From contig JAPLKB010000030.1 in the NCBI GenBank assembly GCA_026388275.1, positions 18,371-82,370 of the forward strand: DNA of 64,000 nt, written 5' to 3'. The notes below the pieces were generated by a model. The model saw only the letters and a list, made by a program, of their open reading frames with translations. It had not been told where the DNA came from and did no database searches. The position numbers and the translations under genes were made by a program. This document shows, piece by piece, positions 1 through 8,660 of the stretch. The stretch's first letter is position 1; each line of letters starts with the position of its first letter. The DNA comes from Pseudomonadota bacterium. GTDB taxonomy: Bacteria > Desulfobacterota > Syntrophorhabdia > Syntrophorhabdales > Syntrophorhabdaceae.

Positions 1-1
1 T

Positions 2-382
2 CTGATTTCTTCAACAATGAGAGGAATCCTGGCCCAGAGACTGGTGAGAGTTATCTGCCCCGATTGTAAAGAAGAAGACCGTTCGAGCTTCAGCAGAGAA
101 GATCTTATCGGTCTCGGGATTGAAAGCAATGTGCCCCTTTATAGAGGAAGGGGCTGTGAAAAGTGCGCTTCCACGGGTTACTACGGTAGAACAGGCATCT
201 ACGAATTGCTGTCCGTGGATGAAGGTATCCGTCACATGATTCTCAAAAACGCCGACTCGAACCGGATCAGGGAAGCGGCGAGACAACTCGGCATGAGAAC
301 GCTCTACGAGGATGGGATAGAGAAAGTCAAAGAGGGGATTACAACGCTGAGCGAGGTATTCCGAGTGACACAGGGAGCGTAG
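2..382 (+). CDS. gspE: Type II secretion ATPase GspE, C-terminal part (5' end outside window)
   Basis: This is the end of the cytoplasmic assembly ATPase that powers type II secretion. The frame is open to the left edge of the window, so the gene begins upstream and the ATG at 17 is internal. Visible are the conserved stretch GILAQRLVRVICPDCK and the two CxxC pairs of the GspE zinc subdomain (CPDC, then CEKC before ASTGYYGRTGIYELL). The Walker motifs lie outside the window. The stop at 380-382 abuts the GTG of gspF. The GspE/PilB/PulE family is clear. With the downstream pseudopilins and GspK it is assigned to type II secretion rather than type IV pili. Confidence 0.93.
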   Translation: MISSTMRGILAQRLVRVICPDCKEEDRSSFSREDLIGLGIESNVPLYRGRGCEKCASTGYYGRTGIYELLSVDEGIRHMILKNADSNRIREAARQLGMRTLYEDGIEKVKEGITTLSEVFRVTQGA

Positions 383-1576
383 GTGGCTATCTATTCCTAC
401 CAGGCATCGACGAGGGACGGCAACATGGTTGAGGGCGTCATCGAAGCAGCGGACGATAAAGCAGTGATTGAGCGGCTGAAAGATGCCGGCGCCATTCCTA
501 TTAAAGTCACGGCACAGAAAGAAAACATCAGGACAAAAATCCATCTCCGGTCCTCCAGAAAAGATCTTCAGGCGTTTACTACGGAACTGTCCGTCCTGCT
601 CAATGCGGGGTTAACCCTTGACAGAAGCCTCCAAATCGTCTCGGATGTCTCCGGGAGTGATGAAATCAAAGGTGTTGTTCAATCTCTTCTGAAATCCATC
701 CGGGAGGGAAATACCTTTTCCGACGCCCTTCAGAAGTATCCAAAGATCTTTCCCCGGATGTATGTCAATATGATCAGAGCGGGCGAAGCCAGTGGCGTAC
801 TAAACGTCATTCTGGAAAAGCTGAATGAATATCTCGAATCATCCAGGGAGTTGAGGGAACACATTATTTCAGCCATGATCTATCCGGCTATCCTGATCAT
901 CACGGGGGGTATTTCGATCATCATCTTACTTACCTTTGTGCTCCCCAAGTTCTCTGTCATTTTTGCCGAGCTTGGCGGTGCCCTCCCTCTGCCGACCCAG
1001 ATTCTTCTTTCCCTCAGCGAAGGCTTGAGAGCATTCTGGTGGATCATGTTGCTGACAATAGCTGCAGGATGGGTTGCTTTCCGCTATTATCTCAAATCCG
1101 ATGGGGGCCGGTACCGATGGGATGCCTTCAAGATCCGAATTATGGGTGAGCTCATCGGAAAGCTTGAAACGGTCAGATTCTGCAGAACCCTTGGTTTGCT
1201 TCTGAAGAGCGGGGTGCCCCTCCTTCAAGCGTTGAACAACGCCAGAGATGTCATAGGGAATCAAGTCATTGCCTCTGCCCTGGGTGCCGTCTCCAAAGGG
1301 GCGAAGGAAGGCAAGGGCATCTCGGCGCCGCTTACGGAGGCAGGAGTCCTGCCTGCCCTGGCCATGTCCATGATCAAGGTTGGTGAAGAGACCGGTCAGT
1401 TGGACACTATGCTTCTCAAAGTTGCAGCGGCGTATGAAAAAAGTCTGCAGGAGACGATCAAGCGATTTGTGAGTCTCCTGGAACCTGCCATGATTCTGAT
1501 CATGGGTCTGATAATTGGTTTTATAGTCATTTCCATGCTTGTCGCTATCTTCAGCATTACCGACCTCCCTGTGTAA
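383..1576 (+). CDS. gspF: Type II secretion inner-membrane platform protein GspF
   Basis: A 397-residue polytopic protein that forms the inner-membrane platform on which GspE acts. It has the two GspF repeats (about residues 65-190 and 270-390), each starting with a motif such as FTTELSVLLNAGLTLDRSL or FCRTLGLLLKSGVPLLQAL, and three hydrophobic segments near 165-195, 210-230 and 365-390. The start is a GTG directly after the gspE stop, which suggests coupled translation. The stop overlaps the ATG of the next gene by one base (TAATG). Length and domain order are normal for the family. Confidence 0.95.
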   Translation: MAIYSYQASTRDGNMVEGVIEAADDKAVIERLKDAGAIPIKVTAQKENIRTKIHLRSSRKDLQAFTTELSVLLNAGLTLDRSLQIVSDVSGSDEIKGVVQSLLKSIREGNTFSDALQKYPKIFPRMYVNMIRAGEASGVLNVILEKLNEYLESSRELREHIISAMIYPAILIITGGISIIILLTFVLPKFSVIFAELGGALPLPTQILLSLSEGLRAFWWIMLLTIAAGWVAFRYYLKSDGGRYRWDAFKIRIMGELIGKLETVRFCRTLGLLLKSGVPLLQALNNARDVIGNQVIASALGAVSKGAKEGKGISAPLTEAGVLPALAMSMIKVGEETGQLDTMLLKVAAAYEKSLQETIKRFVSLLEPAMILIMGLIIGFIVISMLVAIFSITDLPV

Positions 1577-2019
1577 TGAGAGCCGGATTTACCATGATTG
1601 AACTTGTGGTGGTTCTTTTCTTCATCACCCTGATCCTCGGTTTGTCCACTGTATTTTTTTCAGGCAGCCTGCCGTCTGTCAGAATCATGTCAACTGCAAG
1701 AGAGATGTCGGCAACCATGAAGCACGCCCAATCCCTGGCCAGGATCAATCATGAAAAACAGATTATCACCATCGATCTGGACGCAAAGCGCTATGGCATT
1801 GAGGGTTATGCGGCCAGGGAGATTCCCCGGGATGTCCAAATCAAGGTGGTAGACCCTTTCTCGGGAGAAATTTTAAAAGGAAGATATCACCTCGTGTTTC
1901 CCGTCATAGGGGGAGGAGGCGGAGGAGTGGTTGTCCTGTGGAACAACAGGAAAAAACTAAGCATCTGGACGGACCCGGTGGCCGGATCGCGAATATTTGG
2001 GTCAAGCCCCAAAATTTAG
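1576..2019 (+). CDS. gspH: Minor pseudopilin, GspH-like
   Basis: A 147-residue pseudopilin. The N-terminus has the prepilin peptidase site (MRAG, cut before FTMIELVVVL) and one hydrophobic helix. The C-terminal part, with a glycine run near residue 115 followed by VVVLWNNRKKLSIW and TDPVAGSRIF, matches the GspH end, where an F-P-D-G-S-S-S-G-G stretch precedes a strand and a TG.v ending. Position between gspF and gspI fits gspH. The major pseudopilin gspG, normally found between F and H, is absent here. A GspG identity is less likely because the calcium-site region of GspG is not seen. Confidence 0.82.
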   Translation: MRAGFTMIELVVVLFFITLILGLSTVFFSGSLPSVRIMSTAREMSATMKHAQSLARINHEKQIITIDLDAKRYGIEGYAAREIPRDVQIKVVDPFSGEILKGRYHLVFPVIGGGGGGVVVLWNNRKKLSIWTDPVAGSRIFGSSPKI

Positions 2020-2040
2020 CAAAATGGAAAAATACAAGAT

Positions 2041-2451
2041 ATGACCTCAAGATTCACAAAATTCAACCAAAAAGGATTCACCCTCCTGGAAGTGCTTGTG
2101 GCCCTCGCCATCCTGGGTATTGCTGTTACCTATGTCCTGCAGCTCTTTTCAACAAATATGAGAACGATATCCTTGTCGAGAGACTACGGGTTGGCTGCCA
2201 TGCAGGCAGAGGCAAGGATGAGACAGGTCCTTGACGATGATCAATTGAATGAGCAATCGTGGAGCGAGGTAACAAGCGAGGGTTACCGGTTGGACCTGAA
2301 GGTGTCCAATGTTCTTGTTGACCGGACGGACAATTTGGCGGTAAAACTTTTAGCGATCGACCTGACCATCCGCTGGCAGAAAGGCGTTAAAGAAAGGTCC
2401 CTGACGTTGAGAACGGTCAAGCTTACAAATAAAACAGGATTCAAATTGTGA
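2041..2451 (+). CDS. gspI: Minor pseudopilin GspI
   Basis: A 136-residue minor pseudopilin of the tip complex. It has a short basic leader ending in QKG, cleavage before FTLLEVLVALAILGIAV, and the GspI-type continuation with ALAAMQAEARM-like helix (here GLAAMQAEARMRQVL). The size is normal. It overlaps the following gspJ by four bases (GTGA), so the two are translationally coupled, consistent with GspI and GspJ acting in one I-J-K complex. Confidence 0.9.
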   Translation: MTSRFTKFNQKGFTLLEVLVALAILGIAVTYVLQLFSTNMRTISLSRDYGLAAMQAEARMRQVLDDDQLNEQSWSEVTSEGYRLDLKVSNVLVDRTDNLAVKLLAIDLTIRWQKGVKERSLTLRTVKLTNKTGFKL

Positions 2452-3044
2452 ATGTCCGTGGCTTTACACTCCTGGAACTCCTGATCTCCATTTCCCTGAT
2501 CGTGATAATTGTCGTCATTGTCACCGGTGCGATGCGGCTGGGCTATCGTTCCGTCGAAGTTGGTGAGAAAAAGATAGATTCCCTTAATCGGCTTCGTATG
2601 TCCCTCCGCATCATCGATGCGCAGCTTCAGTCAGAGGTTCCTCTCGTACATGACGGGGAAAACGGTAGAGAATTCTATTTCAGGGGCGACAGAAAATCGC
2701 TTCAATTTTCAACAAACTATTCCATCTGGGATGGAAGGCAAGGCTATGTCATAGCCGCCTACAGGATAGAATCTGATGATCATGGGAGACAGGTGTTGTA
2801 TGTGTCGGAAAATGTCATCGGTCTCAAGAGCAAAAGAGAGACGAAACTCTTTGATGACATGGATGACATCTATTTCGAGTATTTTGATAGGGTTACCACA
2901 AAAGAAGATAAATGGACGCCGCAGTGGGTGGAAACGACGGACATCCCCGAAAAAGTGAGGATTCAGATCTATCAGGGGGTGACGAAACTTTCCCTGATTA
3001 TTCCCATGAGAGCAAGAGAATCGTTGCTGAGGACCACACAGTAA
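2448..3044 (+). CDS. gspJ: Minor pseudopilin GspJ
   Basis: A 198-residue pseudopilin with leader MNVRG and the conserved FTLLELLISISLIVIIV helix. The body has the GspJ features of an early R-L-x-x-x-L-R-x-x-D-x-Q-L helix and an extended beta-rich domain. The start is a GTG at 2448 inside the gspI stop (GTGA). No in-frame ATG would keep the prepilin leader, so GTG is the likely start. It forms the tip complex with GspI and GspK. Confidence 0.9.
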   Translation: MNVRGFTLLELLISISLIVIIVVIVTGAMRLGYRSVEVGEKKIDSLNRLRMSLRIIDAQLQSEVPLVHDGENGREFYFRGDRKSLQFSTNYSIWDGRQGYVIAAYRIESDDHGRQVLYVSENVIGLKSKRETKLFDDMDDIYFEYFDRVTTKEDKWTPQWVETTDIPEKVRIQIYQGVTKLSLIIPMRARESLLRTTQ

Positions 3045-3045
3045 C

Positions 3046-4035
3046 ATGGAGTATAACATGCAAAGACAAACCGGAGGGGTTAATTCCCTGGTAACTTCCC
3101 AGCAAGGCATCGCCCTGATGATGGTTCTTTGGATTCTGGTATTTTTGACTGTTATCGTTCTTTCATTTTCCGCAACGGTGAGGACAGATGCGTATTCTGC
3201 ATTATCTTTCAAGAAAGAGGTAGAAAACAAATTTCTTGCAGAAGCTGGCATTCAAAGGGGCCTCATGGAGATCTTTTATCGGAATTTCAACAAAAATCAG
3301 AAAGTTATCATAGAGGGTCGAGAGGTGTTACCGGTGGATGGCCGGGTTTATCAGAGCCCTATAGGGGATGGCTTCTATACATTTTGTATCATGGACGAAT
3401 CCGGAAAGATCAATATTAATGCCCTGTCCGACAATACCAGGGTCATCATGTACAATCTCCTCGTCAACAGGGGTATCCCCGGACAGGAGGCGGATGCCTT
3501 GGTAGATTCAATCCTGGATTGGAAAGACGCTGATGATCTGCATCGGCTGAACGGTGCTGAAAACGATTATTATCTGTCCCTGCCGGACCCCTACCAGGCA
3601 AAAAATGCCAGTTTTGATACCCTGGAGGAATTGTTACTCGTCAAAGGGATGACCCCGCAGATCCTCTTCGGAGATGATGGGAAAAGCGGCATTGCTCCAA
3701 TGCTTACGGTACATTCAGCGACAAACAAAATTAATGTAAAGACAGCGCCAAGAGAGGTGCTGATCGCCATTCCAGGCATGACCGCCGACCTGGCAGACAG
3801 CATCATAGCCCTTAGAGAATCAAAACCCGAAGAATTCGTTCAGCAACTGCAAGCGCTTTTTGATAAAAGTTATGATACCATGATGCCGTATATCGGAGCG
3901 GGGGATTCAAACATCTACACCATCGACGCAGTGGGCTACCGGGAAGATAAGAGGAAAGGATACACCATCAGAGCAACCTTTATCATGGAAAGTGCCGACA
4001 AATACCGTACAATTTTCTACAAGAGCCCGGCATAG
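3046..4035 (+). CDS. gspK: Minor pseudopilin GspK
   Basis: A 329-residue large pseudopilin that caps the pseudopilus tip. A 20-residue leader ends in QQG before IALMMVLWILVFLTVIVL. GspK lacks the usual +5 glutamate, as is seen here. The family motifs ESGKININ, DWKDADDLHRLNGAENDYY and two helix-hairpin-helix-like segments (NIKTAPREVLIAIPGM) are present. It follows gspJ by one base. Length and order are typical. Confidence 0.94.
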   Translation: MEYNMQRQTGGVNSLVTSQQGIALMMVLWILVFLTVIVLSFSATVRTDAYSALSFKKEVENKFLAEAGIQRGLMEIFYRNFNKNQKVIIEGREVLPVDGRVYQSPIGDGFYTFCIMDESGKININALSDNTRVIMYNLLVNRGIPGQEADALVDSILDWKDADDLHRLNGAENDYYLSLPDPYQAKNASFDTLEELLLVKGMTPQILFGDDGKSGIAPMLTVHSATNKINVKTAPREVLIAIPGMTADLADSIIALRESKPEEFVQQLQALFDKSYDTMMPYIGAGDSNIYTIDAVGYREDKRKGYTIRATFIMESADKYRTIFYKSPA

Positions 4036-4043
4036 GCAATACT

Positions 4044-5606
4044 ATGAAAGAAGCCACCGGATTTAAAACGTTAAGAATTTATGCCGTCTCCTCGAGGTTG
4101 AGCCTGACAAAGACGATACGTCGCCTATGGAAGGTGCTGACGTTCAGCCTTGTTGAGGGTATTATTTTTCCAGCACAAAACCTCTGTGTTTCCATCGGAA
4201 TGACAGGTCTTTCCATTGCTTACGGATCGATGTTTTTATCACGTGTGCAGATGAAGGGTTTCCGGGAATTTCCATTTGAAGACGACCGGCGTCCTGATCC
4301 GGAGCATATCGCCGAACTTGTCAGCACAACTATCAATGACCTGAAGGCAAATAAAACGGAAATCACTCTCAGCATTCCCAAGTTATGGGCCATTGTACAG
4401 TCAGTAGAGTTTCCACTTGCTGTAAAAGAAAATCTCCCGAACGTTATTTCCTATGAACTGGACAGGCTGACGTCCCTCAGTCCGGAAAATGCCCTGTACG
4501 ATTTTAGAATTCTGAGAGAAGAAGCCGATCGGATCCATATCCTTCTCGTTGCAGCAAGAGCAGATGTGGTCAATCCCTACATTGAAGCCCTCAGGAAAAA
4601 AGGTATCCCGGTGAAAAGGCTGACCGTCAACATTTCCGGTATTAGCGCTCTTTTGGCATATCTGGAGCAGGGAACAGATGCCCTTTTTTTTGAGATTAAC
4701 AGGCGTGGATATGAGGGAGGCCGCATCCAGGAGGGTTTGATCATGTCCGCATTCAACGGTAGTTTCAGCGCCGATGACGGGGAAACATGGGCGGATGCCA
4801 TCATGACGGCAATAAACTACCCAGCGGCAAGCCGCGGGGCAATCAATCCTTTAATCGCTGCTCATAGTGAACAGGGGAAGCCCCTGCAACTGATAGCTGA
4901 TTTCAGGGACGGGCTGGAGGTGATGCCGGAGCGAAAACTTGCCCTGCCGGTCAAAAACCTGCAAGACCTGAACATGGCGCCGCTGTTCGCAAAGAATCTG
5001 CAAACTGTACGGGAACTGCCTTTCACAGCTCTCGGAGGGGTCCTGGAGTCCTTATGGCCAAAGGCCTGGAAGCTGGACCTGCTCGGTAAAGGAACGCAGA
5101 AAAGATCAAAAGCGCCGATGGGTGTTTCAGCATTTCTTTTATTTGTCATGATTGCCACGGGAATTTTCTACCTTGTTGCACCGCTCCAGATTGAAAAGAC
5201 AAGGGGTCATGAAATTGACCGTCGGACGGCCTTGATCAAAGGGGATGTCAGAAAGGTTGAGGCGATAAAAAAAGAAGGGGATTTATTGGCAGGTGAAATT
5301 GCAACGATCAACAGCTTCAAACAAAACAGCCCTATGACGTTGGCGATCCTGAAGGAATTGACAGCCGTTCTTCCGAAGACATCATGGCTGACGCGGGTGA
5401 GAATTACCGAAACAACAGTGGATATTGAAGGCTACGCGAGTGCCGCTGCAGAGCTTCTCTCAAAATTGGAAGGGTCATCAAATTTCAAGAAGGTCGAGTT
5501 TGCCTCGACGACAACACGGGACCAAAAAATGAATACTGACCGGTTTGCCATTAAGATGGAAATAAAAGGGTTGAAAAAGGAAAAGGCGGAGAACATAAAA
5601 CCGTGA
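4044..5606 (+). CDS. GspL-like protein, PilM-PilN type fusion
   Basis: A 520-residue inner-membrane platform component. Residues about 50-330 look like the actin-like PilM fold (NLCVSIGMTGLSIAYG at its start). A transmembrane helix near 355-375 is followed by a periplasmic part (380-510) with the PilN-type stretch PMTLAILKELTAVLPKTSWLTRV and VDIEGYASAAAELL. GspL has the same cytoplasmic-TM-periplasmic layout, so this is its functional counterpart. The first 45 residues are an extra N-terminal extension with no clear motif. It overlaps the next gene by four bases (GTGA). The domain assignment is by motif and context, not by a search. Confidence 0.85.
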   Translation: MKEATGFKTLRIYAVSSRLSLTKTIRRLWKVLTFSLVEGIIFPAQNLCVSIGMTGLSIAYGSMFLSRVQMKGFREFPFEDDRRPDPEHIAELVSTTINDLKANKTEITLSIPKLWAIVQSVEFPLAVKENLPNVISYELDRLTSLSPENALYDFRILREEADRIHILLVAARADVVNPYIEALRKKGIPVKRLTVNISGISALLAYLEQGTDALFFEINRRGYEGGRIQEGLIMSAFNGSFSADDGETWADAIMTAINYPAASRGAINPLIAAHSEQGKPLQLIADFRDGLEVMPERKLALPVKNLQDLNMAPLFAKNLQTVRELPFTALGGVLESLWPKAWKLDLLGKGTQKRSKAPMGVSAFLLFVMIATGIFYLVAPLQIEKTRGHEIDRRTALIKGDVRKVEAIKKEGDLLAGEIATINSFKQNSPMTLAILKELTAVLPKTSWLTRVRITETTVDIEGYASAAAELLSKLEGSSNFKKVEFASTTTRDQKMNTDRFAIKMEIKGLKKEKAENIKP

Positions 5607-6181
5607 GGCACAAAAGCAGGATTTTGATAATTGCTCTTCCCTTCACACTTATCCTTCTTGGCTTTGTTATCTATGAGTATGGTTTTCTGGTGATCCGGGC
5701 AGAGCAGACAGCCACCAGGGAAATATATGAGCTCAAGGCAAAGGGTCTCGAAAAACAGTTGGCCCTGATCGTTCAGAAACCGCAGCTTGAGAAAAGGCTC
5801 GATGCTTTGAAAGAAATAAGAAAAGCGGATGATGGGAAAATTATTGAGGGTCAAACCGTCCCCCTTGCAGCAGCGGCATTGCAGAACACTGTTAAAGGAA
5901 TCATCAGCAGCAGGGGTGGGACCATATCCAGCGAGCGTGTTGAGAAACCCGAAGACCTCGGAAAATTCGAAATTATCAGCGTCACCATCGATACGGCCAT
6001 GCCCGATATAAGGTCGCTCAGTGACGCCATTTACGCGATAGAGACGCAAACACCGTTTCTTACGATAAGAGAGCTTGATGTGAGAATAAAAGATTACCGG
6101 GAACCAAGGGAGCTCCAGGTAAAATTAAAGATATCAGCCATCGCTGTATCCAGTGAGATCTCAAAATTCAGCAAACGCTAA
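5603..6181 (+). CDS. GspM / PilO-like platform protein
   Basis: A 192-residue bitopic protein: a short cytoplasmic N-terminus, one transmembrane helix at about residues 6-25 (ILIIALPFTLILLGFVIYEYG), a coiled-coil stretch (about 35-75) and a ferredoxin-like periplasmic domain ending near 185. This is the PilO/GspM layout. The start is a GTG overlapping the end of the gspL-like gene. It is expected to pair with the PilN-like half of the upstream product in the inner-membrane platform. Confidence 0.8.
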   Translation: MRHKSRILIIALPFTLILLGFVIYEYGFLVIRAEQTATREIYELKAKGLEKQLALIVQKPQLEKRLDALKEIRKADDGKIIEGQTVPLAAAALQNTVKGIISSRGGTISSERVEKPEDLGKFEIISVTIDTAMPDIRSLSDAIYAIETQTPFLTIRELDVRIKDYREPRELQVKLKISAIAVSSEISKFSKR

Positions 6182-6272
6182 AATGCAATAATTCAACCCT
6201 TGACCAGGATGATAGCCTGCCATATTAGTGTGATCACTGATTCAATCCAACAGAATAAGGTAAAAAGATAAC

Positions 6273-6989
6273 ATGCAATATTTAAAATATCTTTTTAAAA
6301 GCATCCATCTTCTGAATATTGGGCTTATCGTAGCCCTTGCCTTAATGGCGCAGTATGCCATACTGCCCCTCTTAAAAAAAATGAGCACAGAAATGACTAT
6401 GCCTACAGGCAAACATATCTCAATCGGAGAAGAGGAAAAACAGGCAAGCGCGCAGACCTCCCCGTTTTCCGACTTCATGATGATTGCGGAGCAGAACCTT
6501 TTCCATCCTGACAGGATAATACCCTCTCAGAAGGTTTCTGTTCCATTGCCGGAGATTGTTCTCTATGGAGTCCTGATCACGGATACCATGAGCGTAGCCT
6601 TCATCGAAGACAGGAAAACCGCTCGCTCGACACCGGGCCGGGGAAAGCGCCAGATGCAACTAAAGAAAGGAGACACTGTGAGTGGCTTTGTCCTCCGGGA
6701 GGTTGAGCCGGACCGGATCATCCTTGTAAAGGGAGATGACAAGTTGGTAGTATTACTGGACGATAAGAACAAAAGGAAGTCTGCGGAAAAAGCGGCATCA
6801 ATGGCTTCGAAAGAGCCGGCAAGCACTTTGCCCTCAACATCCTCGCCGCCTGCAGCTTCTCCAGCAAGTGCTACGTCTTCAAAAGCAGCAGCGTCTCTTA
6901 CCCCCGCACCGACTGTGGCGCCCCAGACTCCCGGTACACCTCAGATATCGCGTAGGCAGAGGATACAGCAGTTGCTAAATGAAAAGTAA
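6273..6989 (+). CDS. GspC-like type II secretion protein
   Basis: A 238-residue protein with one N-terminal transmembrane helix (about residues 13-32) and a homology-region domain of GspC at about 70-165 (FSDFMMIAEQNLFHPDR, then PEIVLYGVLITDTMSVAFIED and a KGDTVSGFVLREVEPDRIIL strand pair). GspC links the inner-membrane platform to the GspD secretin. The C-terminal 70 residues are rich in Ala, Ser, Pro and Thr and have no PDZ domain. The gene is at the end of the operon, not at its start as in many Gammaproteobacteria. A 90-bp gap precedes it. Confidence 0.82.
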   Translation: MQYLKYLFKSIHLLNIGLIVALALMAQYAILPLLKKMSTEMTMPTGKHISIGEEEKQASAQTSPFSDFMMIAEQNLFHPDRIIPSQKVSVPLPEIVLYGVLITDTMSVAFIEDRKTARSTPGRGKRQMQLKKGDTVSGFVLREVEPDRIILVKGDDKLVVLLDDKNKRKSAEKAASMASKEPASTLPSTSSPPAASPASATSSKAAASLTPAPTVAPQTPGTPQISRRQRIQQLLNEK

Positions 6990-7024
6990 ACCCTCCGTCT
7001 CCAATAAACAAGTGAGGAAACACA

Positions 7025-8470
7025 ATGAGAAAGCAGAATAATCTCCCGGCGAATACAGTTGAATTGGGCCGTCAGGGGGAGACTGAACGCAGCCAGGCCG
7101 ATGAAGCTCTTTTCAGGGAGAGAAATCAGCTCAAAAAACTTCTCTATATATGCCAGATGGCGGATACACAAATCCAGGAAATAAGTTCTTTCGTGATTGA
7201 AGAGTGCATCAGAATCAGCGAGAGCGAACTGGGATTCTTCGGGTTAATCAGCGAAGATGAAACATTGATGACGGCCCATTTATGGTCGGAAAAGGTCATG
7301 GAAACCTGCGCCATGGATAATAAACCGGTGGAATTCCCTTGCGGGAATGCCGGAATCTGGGCAGAGGCGATAAGACAGCGCAAGCCGGTGACCATCAATG
7401 ACTACAACAAACCTGATCCCCGCAAGAAGGGCTGCCCCGACGGCCATGTAGCTTTGTCGCGCCTGATGAGCATTCCCATTGTCGATGGAGGTAAAGTCGT
7501 TGCTGTTGCCGCGGTTGCAAACAAGCGGGCAGAATACACTGAATCCGATTACCTCCATATCCATATCTTTCTGGAGAACATGTGGAGCATCATACAGCGG
7601 AATCGGTCAATAGAAGCCTTACGGGTAAGTGAGGAGAGGTTTCGCACCGTTGCTGACTTTACCTATAACTGGGAAACCTGGAGCGGCGACGACGGCCGCT
7701 ATATCTATGTCTCTTCCTCCTGTAAGAGAATGACGGGCTACTGCGTAGAAGAATTCATGAACGATCCCGATCTTATGACGAAGATTGCCCACCATGACGA
7801 TTGGGCGCTTCTGGCCAGACATGAGCAGGAATGCATCACCAGAGAGGTTTGCCACCTTGACTTCCGCATTATCACCCGGGACGGCGAGGAGCGTTGGATC
7901 AGCCACATCTGCCAGTCGGTATTCAACCCTGACGGAAAATCCCTTGGCCGCCGCGCCAGCAACCAGGACATCACCCAGCAAAAAACACTGGAAATCAAAC
8001 TGGATACATACAATCAGCAACTGGAACAGCTGGTGGCAACACGGACGGCGGAGCTGGAGGAACTGAATACGGCCCTGAAAGTTCTGCTGCAGCATCGGGA
8101 AGCGGAAAAGACCGAGACCGAACAGAGAATTCTGGCAAATATGAACGAGCTTGTTACCCCCTATCTGGAGAAACTGAAAGCAAGTCAGTTGGGCATCACG
8201 CAAAAGACCCTCATAGATATTTTGGAAAGTAATCTGAAAGATATTTTTTCTCCTTTCCTGCGCCACCTTTCCACGGCTCAATACAATCTGACCCCTCAGG
8301 AAATTCAGATTGCCACCATGATTCAGAGCGGCAGGACCAGCAAAGAAATGGCATCTATTTTAAACGTATCGTACAGAACGATCAATTTTCACCGCGAAAA
8401 CATCAGAAAAAAGCTCGGCCTTGGAAACAAAAAGGTCAATCTCAGATCCCACCTGTTATTAATTACATAA
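7025..8470 (+). CDS. GAF-PAS sensor with LuxR-type DNA-binding domain
   Basis: A 481-residue one-component regulator. Order: a GAF domain (about 45-195, with CGNAGIWAEAIRQRKPVTINDY), a PAS/PAC domain (about 200-325), a coiled coil (325-375), a linker, and a C-terminal LuxR HTH (about 420-475) with LTPQEIQIATMIQSGRTSKEMASILN read as the scaffold and recognition helices. The start has a good GAGG site nine to ten bases upstream. It lies 35 bp after the secretion operon and before the multicopper oxidase gene, so it may regulate one of these, but the ligand and targets are unknown. Confidence 0.9.
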   Translation: MRKQNNLPANTVELGRQGETERSQADEALFRERNQLKKLLYICQMADTQIQEISSFVIEECIRISESELGFFGLISEDETLMTAHLWSEKVMETCAMDNKPVEFPCGNAGIWAEAIRQRKPVTINDYNKPDPRKKGCPDGHVALSRLMSIPIVDGGKVVAVAAVANKRAEYTESDYLHIHIFLENMWSIIQRNRSIEALRVSEERFRTVADFTYNWETWSGDDGRYIYVSSSCKRMTGYCVEEFMNDPDLMTKIAHHDDWALLARHEQECITREVCHLDFRIITRDGEERWISHICQSVFNPDGKSLGRRASNQDITQQKTLEIKLDTYNQQLEQLVATRTAELEELNTALKVLLQHREAEKTETEQRILANMNELVTPYLEKLKASQLGITQKTLIDILESNLKDIFSPFLRHLSTAQYNLTPQEIQIATMIQSGRTSKEMASILNVSYRTINFHRENIRKKLGLGNKKVNLRSHLLLIT

Positions 8471-8492
8471 TGCCAGTATTTAGCTGGTATTA
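8465..8492 (+). terminator. Stem-loop after the LuxR-type gene
   Basis: Arms acataatgccag and ctggtattatgt pair over 12 bases with one mismatch around a short loop, overlapping the stop codon of the upstream gene. The T run after it is weak, so it may be an inefficient terminator or an mRNA-stabilising hairpin. Confidence 0.4.
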
Positions 8493-8660
8493 TGTTTGAT
8501 ATAAACTGGTATTGCTTTACCGCCTAATGATACTTAATTATATTTAGCGAAGAAATGACAAAATGCAAACAACGAGACCTTTGAATTCTGCAACCAAGCA
8601 CTTTATCCGTCATTCCTGTGCAAGCGGCATTCAAAAAAACAGACGTAAAAGGAGACTAAT

